In this document: in pieces, positions 1-11,513 of the stretch
Layout: every line of letters begins with the position of its first letter
How positions within the stretch are numbered: the stretch's first letter is position 1
NCBI GenBank assembly: GCA_963969495.1
Contig: OZ018323.1
Location: 70,776,920-70,840,919 of the forward strand
Source of the DNA: Ceratothoa steindachneri
Lineage: Eukaryota > Arthropoda > Malacostraca > Isopoda > Cymothoidae
Direction of reading: 5' to 3'
DNA: 64,000 nt
Made by a program: the position numbers and the translations under genes
Notes under the pieces: model-generated
What the model was told of the DNA's origin: nothing
Seen by the model: only the letters and a program-made list of their open reading frames with translations
Databases searched by the model: none

Positions 1-468
1 TATTCGGTGAGGGAACTTCGTTAATTATCTTTAAGAGTGCGTTAATGTCTGGCGGGCCGATATTATGTATCTTCGATATGCTTAAGAAGTGGAACTGAGC
101 TCAAGGATAATAATATTGCTATCATAAATAAAATAGAGTTTTATTAATAATAACTATCAACAAACACAAGACGGAAAATATTGACATAAACAGAATGGAA
201 AGGGTCGTGGGGGCTCGGGCTAATCCGAGGATTAAAGGATTTAAAAAGGTAAAACAAATATAGAGTTAAAGAGATGGGATGGTTCGCTAAACCATTTAAA
301 GAAGAGGATAGAATTGACAAAAGGGTTAAGTACACAAAGGTGACGTTTGGCTTACGTAACTTTATACGAGTGGTGCAGTGGAAGGCGACGTGAAGGAATT
401 TTGGGTCCGCTGGAGAGTTCCAGCCGAAGGGGGGGAATAAAAGGATCCTGACGTGGCGTCTTGAGAAT
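1..468. other. No gene recognised
   Basis: I see no credible coding sequence here. The first 11 bases (tattcggtgag) recur at 19901-19911, which may mean that both places carry pieces of one dispersed repeat, but the similarity does not extend far enough to prove it. An open stretch of 129 codons on the minus strand (144-533) has no recognisable motif and runs into the tandem repeat that follows. Confidence 0.4.
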
Positions 469-885
469 GAGAACCGTTTCTCGACGAACGGCTTGAAGAA
501 CAATGGCTGTTCTACGTTGTTCTCTTCCGACAACAGGATGGGGGTGGGGTGGGGGGTGAGAACCGTCTCTCGTCTACGGGATCAAGAACAATGGCTGTTC
601 TAATGTTGTTCTCTTCTTGAACAACAAGGGGGAAGGGTGAGAACCATTTCTTGGCGAACGGATTCAAAAGAACAATGGCTGTTCTACGTTGTTCTCCTCT
701 GAACAACAGGGGGGGGGGGGGGGTGAGAACCGTCTCTTGTCTACGGGCTCAAGAACAATGGCTGTTCTAATGTTGTTCTCCTCTGAACAACAAGGGGGAA
801 GGGTGAGAACCGTTTCTTGGCGAAGGACTCAAAAGAACAATGGCTGTTCTAACGTTGTTCTCTATCTGAACAACGAGGGGGAAGC
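469..885. repeat. Tandem repeat, ~82-88 bp, five copies, each with two dyads
   Basis: The landmark caatggctgttct starts at 501, 589, 673, 756 and 838, giving spacings of 88, 84, 83 and 82 bp. Each unit contains agaacaatggctgttct, an inverted repeat with 6-bp arms and a 5-bp spacer. Most units then carry a second dyad, gttgttc ... gaacaac. Length differences come mainly from the G-rich spacer, for example 15 consecutive Gs at 709-723 and G-runs of 5, 4 and 6 near 540-557. Short open frames through the array are products of the repeat and not genes. Confidence 0.9.
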
Positions 886-1364
886 CTTGAGGACTTGGCG
901 TCACGAAAGGCTCGAACCTTTGGCACTCAAGGGATATTGTCCTCCTTCTGGACAAGTGATGGTGAATCTCGAGGTCGAGGTCCCTTGGCGCACAAAGTGA
1001 GAGAGGGTCGTGGTGATGTTTCGCGACGAAAATCTGGATCTACAATCTGATCTTAGTGGTAAAGTTTCCATCTAAATAGTCGAGACACTCCCTTGGCGTG
1101 GGGGACAATGGAGTGGGAGCTTCGAGGGAATGCACAGCCGAGCCTGGGAACAATGCCTTATCTGCCCATAAGCCTAACTCAATCTGGCGAGGTCGGCGTA
1201 TGGGGGCAAACGGGGGGACAATAACCTCCTTGTTTAAACATTGACATGCGGTGGCTGTGATAAGGCGCCAAGCTTCGAAGCGAAGATGCACGTGGGAGCA
1301 TCGTGGTTTTAAATAATATGGGATAGGGGTTGAAACTAACGCTTCCTTAACCCGTTCTATCACA
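886..1364. other. No gene recognised
   Basis: This stretch is less AT-rich than what follows. It contains a 125-codon minus-strand open frame (1040-1417) with no motif I recognise, and that frame overlaps the 39-bp tandem repeat. I do not call it a gene. Confidence 0.4.
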
Positions 1365-1468
1365 GGGACTTTATCTACGTAAGATCTTCGGTCCCCACGT
1401 AGAGGGACTTTATCCACGTAGGATCTTCGGTCACCGCGTAGAGGGACTTTATCTACCTAAGATCCTCT
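1365..1468. repeat. Tandem repeat, 39 bp, ~2.7 copies
   Basis: Units begin with gggactttatc at 1365, 1404 and 1443, an exact 39-bp period. Each carries a tacgta or tccacgta core followed by a gatcttcgg or gatcctc segment. The third copy decays after about 1468. Confidence 0.9.
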
Positions 1469-2985
1469 TGTTTCTCCTAACTTGATTGTGCAATATATGT
1501 ATATATTCATGATGGTGCCATAGACGGCGCTATAAAAATTGGCATTTCAAAGATATGAATACAAATAGCAAAGAGAAATTTATGATTTTTAGTTTTGAAC
1601 TTTGGAAAGAACTCCATTGCGGTACTCCATCAGATTGATATCATTTGATTCAGGAAATAAAAAATAAATAAAAACTTGTTCTTAAATTTGTTAACCTATT
1701 CCTTGGGAATACTGCAAATTCGTTCTTAATCGATTATAGTCAGTCGGCCTGTATGCATACGTTGTTTTTAGTCGCGTGCACGCGATTCTATAGGTTACAT
1801 ATCGGACGGTTGGATGGTAACACTTTTACTTTTCAATGAGTTTTTGAAAGTTTTGAAGATCTTAAGGTCATAGGGTCATAAGACAGAGTAATTGAGAGCA
1901 CCTGACTTAGGTCTTTAGGTTTACGGACCTTGTTTTATATATATTTTAATTCTTACTAATTTAATACGTGCGTATGTGTTTCCGAATTACCCCTCATTTA
2001 GGGATAAAAGAAAATCATTTGACCTTGTTTTGTTTTTTAAGTAGAACACAAACCCTCTATCTGCGCTACAGCATCAAAGCTCATGGAGGAATGTACCCAA
2101 ATTTGGGAAAAAGTGTTGCAATCCAAATTATTTACTTCCAAAAGTAAATGGAAAATATAATTATTTCACTTTAATTTTCCTCTATCCTAAGTTACTTGAG
2201 GCAAAATTTAATATAGAAAGAGTGACTTAGAAAAGCTTAATCCAAATACTGAAAATTACTATATGACTATAAATTAAATTCTTAGGTAAATGTAACACTG
2301 CATCTGAAGACATGATCATTGGCCTATACAAACCGAGGTCATGAGACCTCATTTGGTGCTACCGCAACCTACTGGCTTCGCTACAAAGAGTAAGGAAGAT
2401 ATCGCAGATATTCCTAATTGGTGCAAAGGTGTCAGTTTGCTGTCTCTACGGCCGTGTGTCAACGACATCGAATCTCAGCAGGAACTCGACACGACCATGT
2501 AACATATCCACAAGGTAGATCATCACTGGTCCGGTGCTCAGGCTGTATACTTTTTATATTGATAGATGGACGTCACTCTGGCAGCCAATGAAGATCAGAA
2601 ACACCAGTAGTGCACGCATCTCTACTGGTTCTGTTTAGGATTGTTTCGCTGCTTGCCGGACATACTAGGCAGCCTACCGACCAATTTTCTTGTTTTTCCA
2701 TACAACAATCTCCTCAATAACTCGCTTTCTAAATAATAACGTGGATGCTTTATCTGGAGTATTCAGCAGTCTGTGTCTCACGTATTGACACTGATGTAAA
2801 TGATGCGATAATGATCCATGCTGCTGTTCTTGTAGCTAAATACTGGTGGCCCTAAACCACACCTGAAACCTAACATGTTTGGCTTGGAACTGAACCATTG
2901 ATCGAGCATCGTCCTAATCATAGTAAACACAGAGCGATCTTCTTCCCCTAGAGGCAGCAGAAGGAAAGGAGAAGGAACAAGGGAG
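1469..2985. other. Intergenic AT-rich DNA, nothing recognised
   Basis: Reading all frames, I find no open frame with a recognisable domain, no tandem repeat and no clear inverted terminal repeats. Confidence 0.4.
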
Positions 2986-3075
2986 GCAGCAGAGTCAGTA
3001 GGAGAGGCAACAGTTGGTGCAGATATAGAAGCAGCAGAGTCAGTAGGAGAGGCAACAATGGATGCAGATGTAGAG
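2986..3075 (+). repeat. 45-bp tandem duplication, 15-residue repeat
   Basis: Two copies start at 2986 and 3031, both with gcagcagagtcagtaggag. The period is a multiple of three, and the plus frame reads AAESVGEATVGADIE followed by AAESVGEATMDADVE. The frame is short and has no recognisable start or domain, so a coding role is unproven. It may be the end of a decayed repetitive protein or a chance open minisatellite. Confidence 0.75.
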
Positions 3076-3650
3076 GCAGCATATAAACCGGATGTAGGTG
3101 CAGCAGGGGAGCAGCAGACGTTGAGTCAACATGGGCACGGGAGTTAGACGCAGCAGGAGCAGGAGTCAGAGGCAGCAGAGACACCAGGCGTAGAAGAAAC
3201 AGGGACAGCGGAAGTATAGGCAAAAGGGTAGCGGACTCAAGGCAGCACTGTGTTTGTTGGAAGGATTTGAAGTACACCGTAGGTGTTTCCGTCCAGATCG
3301 CTGTCTAGCCATGTCAGTACTTCTAAGAACATCACTACCATACTTTACCTCAAATTCAAGGCTATCTCTCACTCCTTTGCCTCACTTTCATTTCTGTCAG
3401 TTGTCTCTCTTATTGACGCAGGTGTATGCTTAATATACTCTTGGAAACTTGTGAATCCTATTTAATTTGTTCATTGAGCTCATTTCATTAAATGCTCTCT
3501 GAAAACTAATATTTACTAAGTGGAAAGTGCAAACAGATAAATAGCTCACCCTAAAATATTCATCCTCACAAACCTCGCATGATTTCTACCCGTAAAAAAT
3601 AACATCGTCTATCACAAACGTCGGGTGGACTCTGAGAACTTTCAATAATT
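3076..3650. other. No gene recognised
   Basis: Only short open frames without motifs occur here, on both strands. Low-complexity leucine-rich or serine-rich translations arise from the purine-rich repeat just upstream. Confidence 0.4.
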
Positions 3651-3935
3651 CCCGGAGTAACCTTGGGAATACCTTAGCAATTCTATCATTGGAAAGAAAA
3701 TGTAAACACCTTAAGGGTTTCAAATTTCGTTACAAACTGCCGAATAGTAAAGTTGTTATTACCAAAAAAACTAATTCCCTATCTAACCTTGGGAGGACCT
3801 TAGCAATTATATGATTCGAAAGAAAATGTAAAACAACATAAGGCTTTCAAATTTCATTAGAATCGACCGAATAGTTATGATGTTATTGTCAAAACAAAAT
3901 AATTCCCTGACTAAACTTGGGAGGACTTTGACAAG
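3651..3935. repeat. ~126-bp tandem repeat, left part
   Basis: Units start with a ccc(g/t)...taaccttggga landmark at 3651 and 3777, with a third partial unit at 3905, so the period is 126-128 bp. Each contains gaaagaaaatgtaaa, a ttcaaattt segment and ccgaatagt. The same unit resumes on the far side of the pentamer satellite (6290-6426). Confidence 0.85.
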
Positions 3936-4024
3936 ATATATTTCTTTTAATTAAAATGGCGGGCCTTAGCTTTTTTGTCATACCTCATTTATGGAATTGG
4001 AAAAGCGAAAAAATGGTCACACTT

Positions 4025-6163
4025 TAATTGCATAGTCTAGAATAGTATAGCATAGCATATTATAGCATAGTATATTATAGCATAGTATAACATGGCATAG
4101 TATATTATAGCATAACATAATATAGTATAGCATAGCATAGCATAGCAAAACATAGTATAGTAAAGTATAATATAGTATAGTATATCGAGTATATTATCTA
4201 CTAGCATAGTATAGCCTAGCATAGCATATCCTACTAAGACTAGTATTATCTAGAATAGTATAACATTATATAGCATAGCGTAGTATAGTCTCGAATAGTA
4301 GACTAACAAAATTTAGCTTACCGTAGGATAGCCTACCATAGTATTATTTCACCTAGTATAATAAAGCCTAGTATAGACTAGCCTAGATTGCCTAACATAG
4401 TAAATCCTGCCTAGCCTAGCATAGTATATCATAAAATAGTATAGTATAACATAGTCTAACAGAGTAGATTTTGTCTTAGCATAGCCTACCATAGTATGTA
4501 TAGCCTAACCTAGCATCGGGTAGCCTATTCTAGCGTAGCCTATGATTCCCTATAATGGAAGAACTTACCATTCGATACTCTAGGGTAGGTAGCATAGTAT
4601 AGCTTAGCCTTACATAGTATAGCTTAGCCTAGCAGAGTATGACTTAGCCTATAATAATCTAGCCTGGCCTAGCCTAGCAGAGAATGTATAGTATTGCCTA
4701 TCTTACCCTAGAAACCATAGTAAAGCCTGGCTTAACAAAAACTAGCCTAACATAGCCTAGTACAGCCTAGCATATATAGGGTAGTAAAGCTTATCACAGT
4801 ATAGCTTATCATAGTATAGTATAACCTACCCTAGAATAGTATAATATAGCATAGCCTAATCTAGTATAGTTTATAATAGTTTAACATAGTATTGCAAGGC
4901 CTATCCTTGTATAGCTTAGACTAGCCTAGCATTGTAAAGCCTAGCATAGTATAGCATATCTACCATAGCCTACCTTACCCTAATCTAGCTTAGCATAATA
5001 TAGTATAAACATAGTATAACCTAGCCTAGCATAGTATAGACTAGTATAGTTTAGCATAGTGTATCCTATCCTATTCTTACATGGTATATCTTGGCATAGC
5101 AAACCCAGTCATATTCTAGCCTAGCCTACCCTAGCCTATGCTAGGTTAGCATGGTACACTATAATCTAGCCTTGTCTAGCGTAGTATAGTCCAGCATATC
5201 CTTGCATAGCATATCATACCCTTGTATAGCCCAGCCTAGTATTTCATAGCATAGAATGGCCTAGAATCGCATAGTATACCCTAGAGTAGCCTAGTATACC
5301 CTAGCCTAGCCTAGTATATATTAGAATAACCTAGCTTCGTATAGAATACCTGAGCCGATCACAGTGTATCCTAGCCTAGCCAGTTTAACAAATTATAGCC
5401 TAGCCTGCCTGGCAGAGTATAAACCTATCCTAGCTTAGTGCAGCCTACAATTGTATATTAAGACTCAGTCTAGCCTAGCTTAGCTTACCCTAGTCTAGTA
5501 TAGCCTATCTTAGTATAGTTTAGCTTAGCTTACTTCACTGGAGCCTAGCTTAGTATATTCTATCCTATCCTATCCTAGTTAGCATATTCTAACCTGGACT
5601 AGCATAGCCTAATAGAGTATATCATAGCCTAACTTTTCAGATTTTAGCCTAGTTAGTATAGTATATCATAGTATTGCCTAGATTAGACTATTAGATCTTA
5701 GCCTAGGCTTGCATAGCATACATAACATAGCCTAGCCTACCATAGCAAAGCCTCGCTTATCCTAGCCTGGTATAGCGAAGACTAACCTAACATACAATAG
5801 CGTAGCCTAGTCTAGTATAGCCTTTCATGCCCTGCCCGAGCCTAGTATAGCTTAGCCTAGGCTAGCATAACCTAGCCTAGCATTAACTAGCCTAGACATG
5901 TATAGCCTATATTATACTATTACACCCTAGTCAAGCATAGCTTATTTTTGTCTAACCTAACATACTATATGCTATCCTAGCATAGCATATTATAACCTAA
6001 ATTAGCATAGTATATCTTACCCTTGTACATTATATCTTAGCATAGCTTAGCATAGTATAGCATAGCTTAGCATAGTATAGCATAGCCTATAATATCTTAG
6101 CATAGCAGGGTATAGCATATTATAGCCTAGTCTAGGCTAGCATAACATAACATAACATAACAT
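4025..6163. repeat. Degenerate pentanucleotide satellite (TAGNN), ~2.1 kb
   Basis: The sequence is built almost entirely of five-base steps beginning TAG, chiefly TAGCA, TAGTA and TAGCC, in constantly changing order (for example tagcatagtatagcctag). The pentamer phase drifts through small insertions. The CCTAG form differs by one base from CCTAA, the complement of the TTAGG arthropod telomere repeat, but true TTAGG runs are not present. A 61-codon minus-strand open frame (4037-4222) is an artefact of the array. Confidence 0.92.
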
Positions 6164-6289
6164 AATTTCACGGATGACAAAAGCCACAAGGGCCTATCAA
6201 AGGTCATCCGTATCCATCAAATCCCACCCACATGATGCATCCATAGGATTTTGTCAGATCATGCATCTACAATATATGAGGTTATTGCC

Positions 6290-6426
6290 AAAACAAAATA
6301 ATTCCCGGGCTAACCTTAGGAGGACTTTGGCCATTAGATCCCTCGAAAGAGAATGTAAAACAACATAAGGGTTTCAAATTTCGTTAGAATCGGCCGAATA
6401 GTTACAATGTTATTACCAAAAAATAG
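6290..6426. repeat. ~126-bp tandem repeat, right part
   Basis: A unit homologous to those at 3651-3935 starts at 6304 (cccgggctaacc) and runs through gagaatgtaaaacaacat and ggccgaatagtta to 6426, preceded by the tail of another unit. It is in the same orientation, so the pentamer satellite lies inside, or replaces part of, an older 126-bp array. Confidence 0.8.
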
Positions 6427-6917
6427 CAAAAGATGTAGAGTCGCTCGCGACCTGACTCGCCCGCGTCTAAAACAAAGTGAAGGAGCTGCGTGACAGAAAC
6501 TCTATATCACAGGACAATACGCAATGAAGATCTATGGAAGCACATGCTTCTAGTACCACCAGGCATGCAGGCCCGATGTCAGCACACGCAAGAAAAACTT
6601 TGGTGAAAAAAGTAGTTTGTTTTCTAGAGTTAAGAGCAAGAGACCGTTAAGTATATCGATCAAATTATGTTAATATTCTAGAGACAAGAAAATTTTTCGT
6701 AAATCGCAAATAAACGAACGAGGTGGCTATTGAAAGCGAGTGTAATGTTCCGTTCGAGCACAATAGGCCCACTACCATTAAAAAAGCATATGGTTTGTAT
6801 AGCTTGACCTGGGACCATTTAGCATTGCTATTACTTTTAAGTCTGCGCATATTAACCATTGTATTCATGTTAGATTACATCCTTACCAATAATCAAACTC
6901 CATTGGGGATTATATTA
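6427..6917. other. No gene recognised
   Basis: Two overlapping short open frames on opposite strands (6665-6868 and 6723-6923) have no recognisable motif. I cannot assign them. Confidence 0.4.
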
Positions 6918-7430
6918 TCATAATCATCATCATCATCATCACTAACTCTATAATTTAAGAACGAGATTTTTGGGAGTTTTTGAATGATAATTTCATCTAA
7001 GTTTGTTTATGACTTTATTATATTTGAAATTTTTATCAAAGTAATTTCTAAGAATTTCTTTAGAGTTTGAAAAAAACAAAATAATTTAGTTCAGAAAAAA
7101 TAAATATGATTAGCCAAAGCTTTATAATGTTTTAAAAGAAAATGAATTACAATTGGGGAAGTTCAGAAAATTTATTAAAATTTAAGCAGGGCTGCTCTTT
7201 TCAGATTTTAGATTTTAATTTTAGTAGCAAAGCGCAAGCAGCCCCCCATAGGGGGGAGTGGCGAAGCCATTGCCTGGTTAAAATAATAATAATGATGATA
7301 AGAGTAATAATTATAATAATAATAATGATCATAATAATAATAATAATAATGATGATAATAATAATAATGATGATAATGGTATTAATAATAATAATAATAA
7401 CTATAATGATAATAATAATTAAACGATTAT
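6918..7430 (+). repeat. Interspersed repeat with (ATC)n and (ATA)n ends, copy 1
   Basis: The copy begins with an atc microsatellite (6918-6943), continues with a body starting aactctataatttaagaacg, and ends in an imperfect ata/atg microsatellite (7283-7425). The body includes gaattacaattggggaag and ends with gaagccattgcctgg. The same sequence in the same order is at 9898-10432, so this is a dispersed repeat and not a chance microsatellite. No coding capacity or terminal inverted repeat is evident. A SINE-like or MITE-like nature is possible. Confidence 0.8.
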
Positions 7431-7773
7431 CATATAGGCATGAGATAGGAGCTCAGAAATTCACCCAAATGTACATTATCTTCCGAAGCTAAGAGTGCAG
7501 TGTCTGACGCAGGCATTCCATTCTCCCAACCCCCTTCTTGCTGACCCAGCCCCCTTGCTTCAGCTAAGCCCTATTGCAACAACGAGCAATGTTCCCTCTT
7601 AGGTAGAAAAATTCTTTAATACTACCGATTAATTTCATGTGGTATTACTGTTTTTTTTTTGCAAAAGACAGATTACTAGATAAACCCTGTCTGGTTCCAC
7701 CTCGAATCACCTTGAATTATATACTATTGGTTAATACTAAGGCAGGAATATCTTTTCTCTTGAAAATGTATTC

Positions 7774-7978
7774 ACACTGGCTCAGTTGTAAGAAATTTTC
7801 GCCCCATTAACCTTATGATAAAGTTAACTGGATAATTATTGTAAAAACCATTCATTGTGTTCAATGCTCTATATAACCATTGGCTCAATTGCAAAGATCT
7901 AAAAAACTTAGTAACTAAATCATATATAGCTGGACCATTATTATAAAACCTTTCCTACTATGTTTTATATTTTATGTA
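7774..7978. repeat. Diverged ~104-bp direct duplication
   Basis: cactggctcagttgta at 7774 and cattggctcaattgca at 7878 start two related segments that share further words (attattgtaaaa/attattataaaa, tatataac/ttatgtaac). Divergence is high, so the exact limits are uncertain. Confidence 0.45.
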
Positions 7979-8076
7979 ACCACACCCACTTGAAATGAGC
8001 ATATTAAAAATTATAAAAATTCTTGTGAGGAGGAAGAGACTCTCAGACATAAATCTACCACCTTGAAGTTGTCTTA

Positions 8077-8325
8077 TTACGTGCTTCTGCATCGTGTAAT
8101 TCGACATAACAGATTCACATATTCAAGCGACTGGTCCTTGGCCCCCCCGTCGAGCGTCGTGTCTTCTCCAATTGTATAAGACAACGTTACCAGCCGTAAA
8201 CTGGCGTAATCTTCCTCACCAGTTGTATCAGACAGCGTTCCGACCACCGTACATTCTGCAGTCGTAACAGACGACGTTACCAGCCGTAAACTAGCGTGAC
8301 CTTCCATACCAGTCGTAACACTCAT
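8077..8325 (-). other. Short open frame with a 90-bp in-frame repeat, function unknown
   Basis: An 82-codon frame opens with ATG at 8325 on the minus strand. It contains ASLRLVT twice, 30 residues apart, from a 90-bp direct repeat (acgttaccagccg at 8184 and 8274). Threonine and serine are frequent (SSVTTAECTVV, SDTTGEEDY). I recognise no family, and there is no signal peptide or membrane segment. It could be a fragment of a repetitive protein or simply a duplicated non-coding segment that happens to stay open. Confidence 0.3.
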
Positions 8326-9897
8326 TATACTTAATACTTTCCTGAAGAAAGCTATATTTTCATAATTTTTCTTTAAAATAACAACAGTTGAAAAGCAACT
8401 ACAACATAAATTGATTCAATTCTAATAGATTAATTCACATACCGTGGTTAAATAAAGATTAAACTCTCTATAAGGGAAGTTAATAGATTATATAACATTC
8501 TGAAAACTAAAAATACCATTGAAAATCGAAACCGTGCCTTTGTACTCGTCGCCTTGTCAAACACAAAATTTGTCACTCAGAAGTAAATATGAAAATGAAA
8601 ATGAAATCGGTGCCAAAACACGACCACAAACAATTTTATAGATAGTAAATGAACATAAGCAAGTTAGGGAGTGTATCGGGCACCCCCTGGTTGCTTAGGG
8701 AGTTTCTAGTGACGATTCGGACCATTTAGTGCAGATAATACACCAATTCCTATAACCCCTTTGTATATATATATTTTAAATTTATTAGTAAGGGAATATT
8801 CCGGTTGAGTTTAGAGAAGCAAAGAATTTTGCCAATTTTCCCAAATTGAATAAAGTACGAGATGAAAACTTTCTGACCATTTTAATTATATCTGTCTTGG
8901 GTAAGCTTTTAGAGTCTATTATTATATGTAGATATTTTTTTCAGTACTCATAAGGCGACTATTATATGTAGATAAGACTTGAATAGATTAATCGAATGTG
9001 CTACTTTATAATTATAGAAAATTAGTGGGTACTAAATCTTTTAATACTATCTTCTAAACCAATCTACGAGAAGATATTATAATATGTGATGGCAAATTTT
9101 AAATGCTGTCAACGTCGATAAGGATTAGGGTGTGTTAATCTTGAATGATCTAAAATTTCCAAAACAATGTACCTTAGCTTCGCAAATAACAATTATTGCT
9201 CTAAGTTAGCTCTCTAGATGAAGATTTTGGGTGTAACTTAAAATACATTAGTACCCATATATAGGGCCCTTGTACGACATAATATTGTTATTCGGTATAA
9301 TTCTGATCAGCATAAATTCAAAAGGACATTGCAATGTTGGAATCAATCCAATGAAAAAGGCGAAATTAATTCTCTATTAAAAATAGATAACCAAGCGCCG
9401 ACTAGAAATAGTGGTTATGAGAGCAAACTTCAAAGTTATCAACCCACCTAATATACATATGTTTCCAACATTGGTACAAAACACTACTATGAACATTGTC
9501 CATGAAGATATAGGATGATTAAAACTCGAGATATTGTCAAAACTCTCTCTGTGTCTTATTTCAAATCGTTAATAACTATTTTCAAAATGAAAATTTTGAA
9601 TCAGTAAAGCAAAGCCTCTAGATAAAAAAAAGAAATTTGCTTTTCCAAGTTCTGAAGAATCAATAACAGAGGTTTGCGTCAAAAATGTACCTTAGATTTT
9701 CTGTAGTGTTTCTTAATAAAATTGACCTCCTAAATCCGAATCTCGCATCCGTTTTTCTCTATCAGGTCCAGTTTTGGCGATACAGGGGGTGATAATAATT
9801 TTATAGTTTATACATGTCCTATATTACATCAAAATTTCAATATTTTTTGCACTACTGTGTTCGCAGTAAATTTTGTGTACACTTTAAGTAATTATCT
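8326..9897. other. Intergenic AT-rich DNA, nothing recognised
   Basis: No open frame with a recognisable domain, no repeat array and no terminal inverted repeats were found in this ~1.6 kb stretch. Confidence 0.4.
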
Positions 9898-10432
9898 TAA
9901 TCATCATCATCATCATCATCCTCATCATCACTATCATCATCATCATTATTATCATCATCATCATCATCATCATCACTTCATCATCATTAACTCTATAATT
10001 TAAGAACGGGATTTAAAATTTTTATCAAGGTAATTTCTAAGATATTTTTTAGTTTGAAAAAACAAAATAGTTTAGTTCAGAAAAAATAAATATGATTATC
10101 CAATGTTTTATAATGTTTTAAAAGAAAATGAATTACAATTGGGGAAGTTCAGAAAATTTATTAAAATTTAAGCAGGGCTGTTTTTTTATTTTATTTATAA
10201 CTATATTTTTGCAAAGTGATTTTTTGAAAGGGGGAAATTGTTTTAGAGTTCATTTTAAAAATGATTTTAAGTGGCGAAGTTCAGAAAATTAAAAAAAATT
10301 AAACGAAGGGTGCGTTTTTTTAGATTTTAAATTTTAGTCGTAGTAGCGAAGCCATTGCCTGGTAAGTTTATATTTTTGCAGGTTAGAAAATGCTTAGTTA
10401 GCATAATAATAATAATAATAATAATAATAGTG
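9898..10432 (+). repeat. Interspersed repeat with (ATC)n and (ATA)n ends, copy 2
   Basis: The copy starts with a ~90-bp atc/atcc microsatellite (9898-9985), followed by the same aactctataatttaagaacg body as copy 1 for about 200 bp, then gaagccattgcctgg near 10347-10361 and a pure (ATA)n run (10404-10428). It carries an extra ~100-bp segment not in copy 1. The pseudogene on the plus strand starts only 13 bp after its end. Confidence 0.8.
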
Positions 10433-10748
10433 GTTGAGTTAAAAATGAACAGAAAATGTAAGAATAGCTCCGACAGATTTTGCTATGTTTGCGGCAAACT
10501 GAATTTTTCCGAGCAGCGATGTACAATCTCTTATGTAATTAAATCTTCGTATCATGCATATTTTGGAGTAAGGCTAAGAGATCAAGATAAAGGTTTTGCA
10601 CCACATATCTGCTGCAAGGGATGCTACATAAGTTTAAGACGCTGGAGTCAGGGCGAACAGAAGTCTTTCTCGTTTGGTGTTCCCATGGTGTGGAGAGAGG
10701 GCAAGGACCACACTAAGGACAGCTATTTTTGCAGGACAAATCTTAAGG

Positions 10749-10944
10749 GTGAGCATTGTATCAAGTGTTTAAGCTTTCCGTATTATACTGGCTCCTGAAA
10801 ATGTTATTATTATCATCAACTTATCATAAAATTAAAAACTAACATAGTTCACTTCAGCATGAAAATATCTTTTACTAACATTTATGTACTAGCTGCAACT
10901 CCAAGTCATTTCCTTTTTGTAATATGCAATTCTATTTTCCACAG
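10749..10944 (+). other. Intron 1 of the decayed family gene
   Basis: The donor is AAGG|GTGAGC at 10749 and the acceptor is TTTTCCACAG| at 10944, with a pyrimidine-rich tract. Removing the 196 bp joins the frame as NLKG-INKKNKHSVAYPS, which matches the family's continuous reading. This is strong internal evidence for a real intron. Confidence 0.8.
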
Positions 10945-11513
10945 GTATAAATAAGAAGAATAAACATAGTGTGGCATATCCATCAAGCCCCTGCCCCATG
11001 GTCCAGGAATTCCTATACCTTCTCCCCCTGAACATATAGAGGTCCATGAAGAGATTAATATGGAAGTTGATCAAGATTATGACGCATCTGAGTCTTATCA
11101 TGTTTCAACACATGATATGGTCGCAAGACTATTCACTCAAGTTTAGTTAAAGGACCTAGCCAGGGATCTGAGGCTTTCAAAAGAGAATGCACAACTTCTT
11201 GGCTATCGACTTCGTGAAAATAATCTTCTTGCTAAAGAAGCAACATTTTTTTTGGTACAGAAATAGAGAACAAGTTTCGAAGCTATTTTTTACAGCATTC
11301 TTCCACCTCTTTAGTATACTGCGCTAATATTAAAGAACTTGTTGAGGCCCTTGGAATTCCCTACAACCCATTAGAATGAAGACTTTTCATAGATTCCGTT
11401 CCGTTCCTATATGCCATTCAATCCAACTTACTGAAAGTTACGAAAATATGAAAAAAATGCTGGATGCAATAAATTACTCTACCCACAATTGGAGGATATG
11501 TGGTGTTTTAAAG

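Noticed and set aside
496..760. Glucocorticoid/androgen-type response elements in the tandem repeat
   Set aside because: The half sites AGAACA and TGTTCT are right, but the spacer is 5 bases, not 3, and there is no adjacent promoter or gene to regulate.
4037..4222. 61-codon open frame within the pentamer satellite
   Set aside because: It consists only of Tyr, Ile, Met, Cys, Leu and Ala codons forced by the TAGNN repeat read in complement, with no independent coding evidence.
4025..6163. True telomeric (TTAGG/CCTAA)n array
   Set aside because: The dominant pentamers are TAGCA, TAGTA and TAGCC. Continuous CCTAA runs are absent, so it is at most a distant derivative.
7142..7492. 116-codon open frame with a long poly-isoleucine/methionine stretch
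   Set aside because: The frame crosses the (ATA)/(ATG) microsatellite of the interspersed repeat. The low-complexity translation is a by-product of that repeat.
9898..9985. CRISPR-like array from regularly repeated cat/atc words
   Set aside because: It is a trinucleotide microsatellite without spacers of unique sequence, in eukaryotic DNA.
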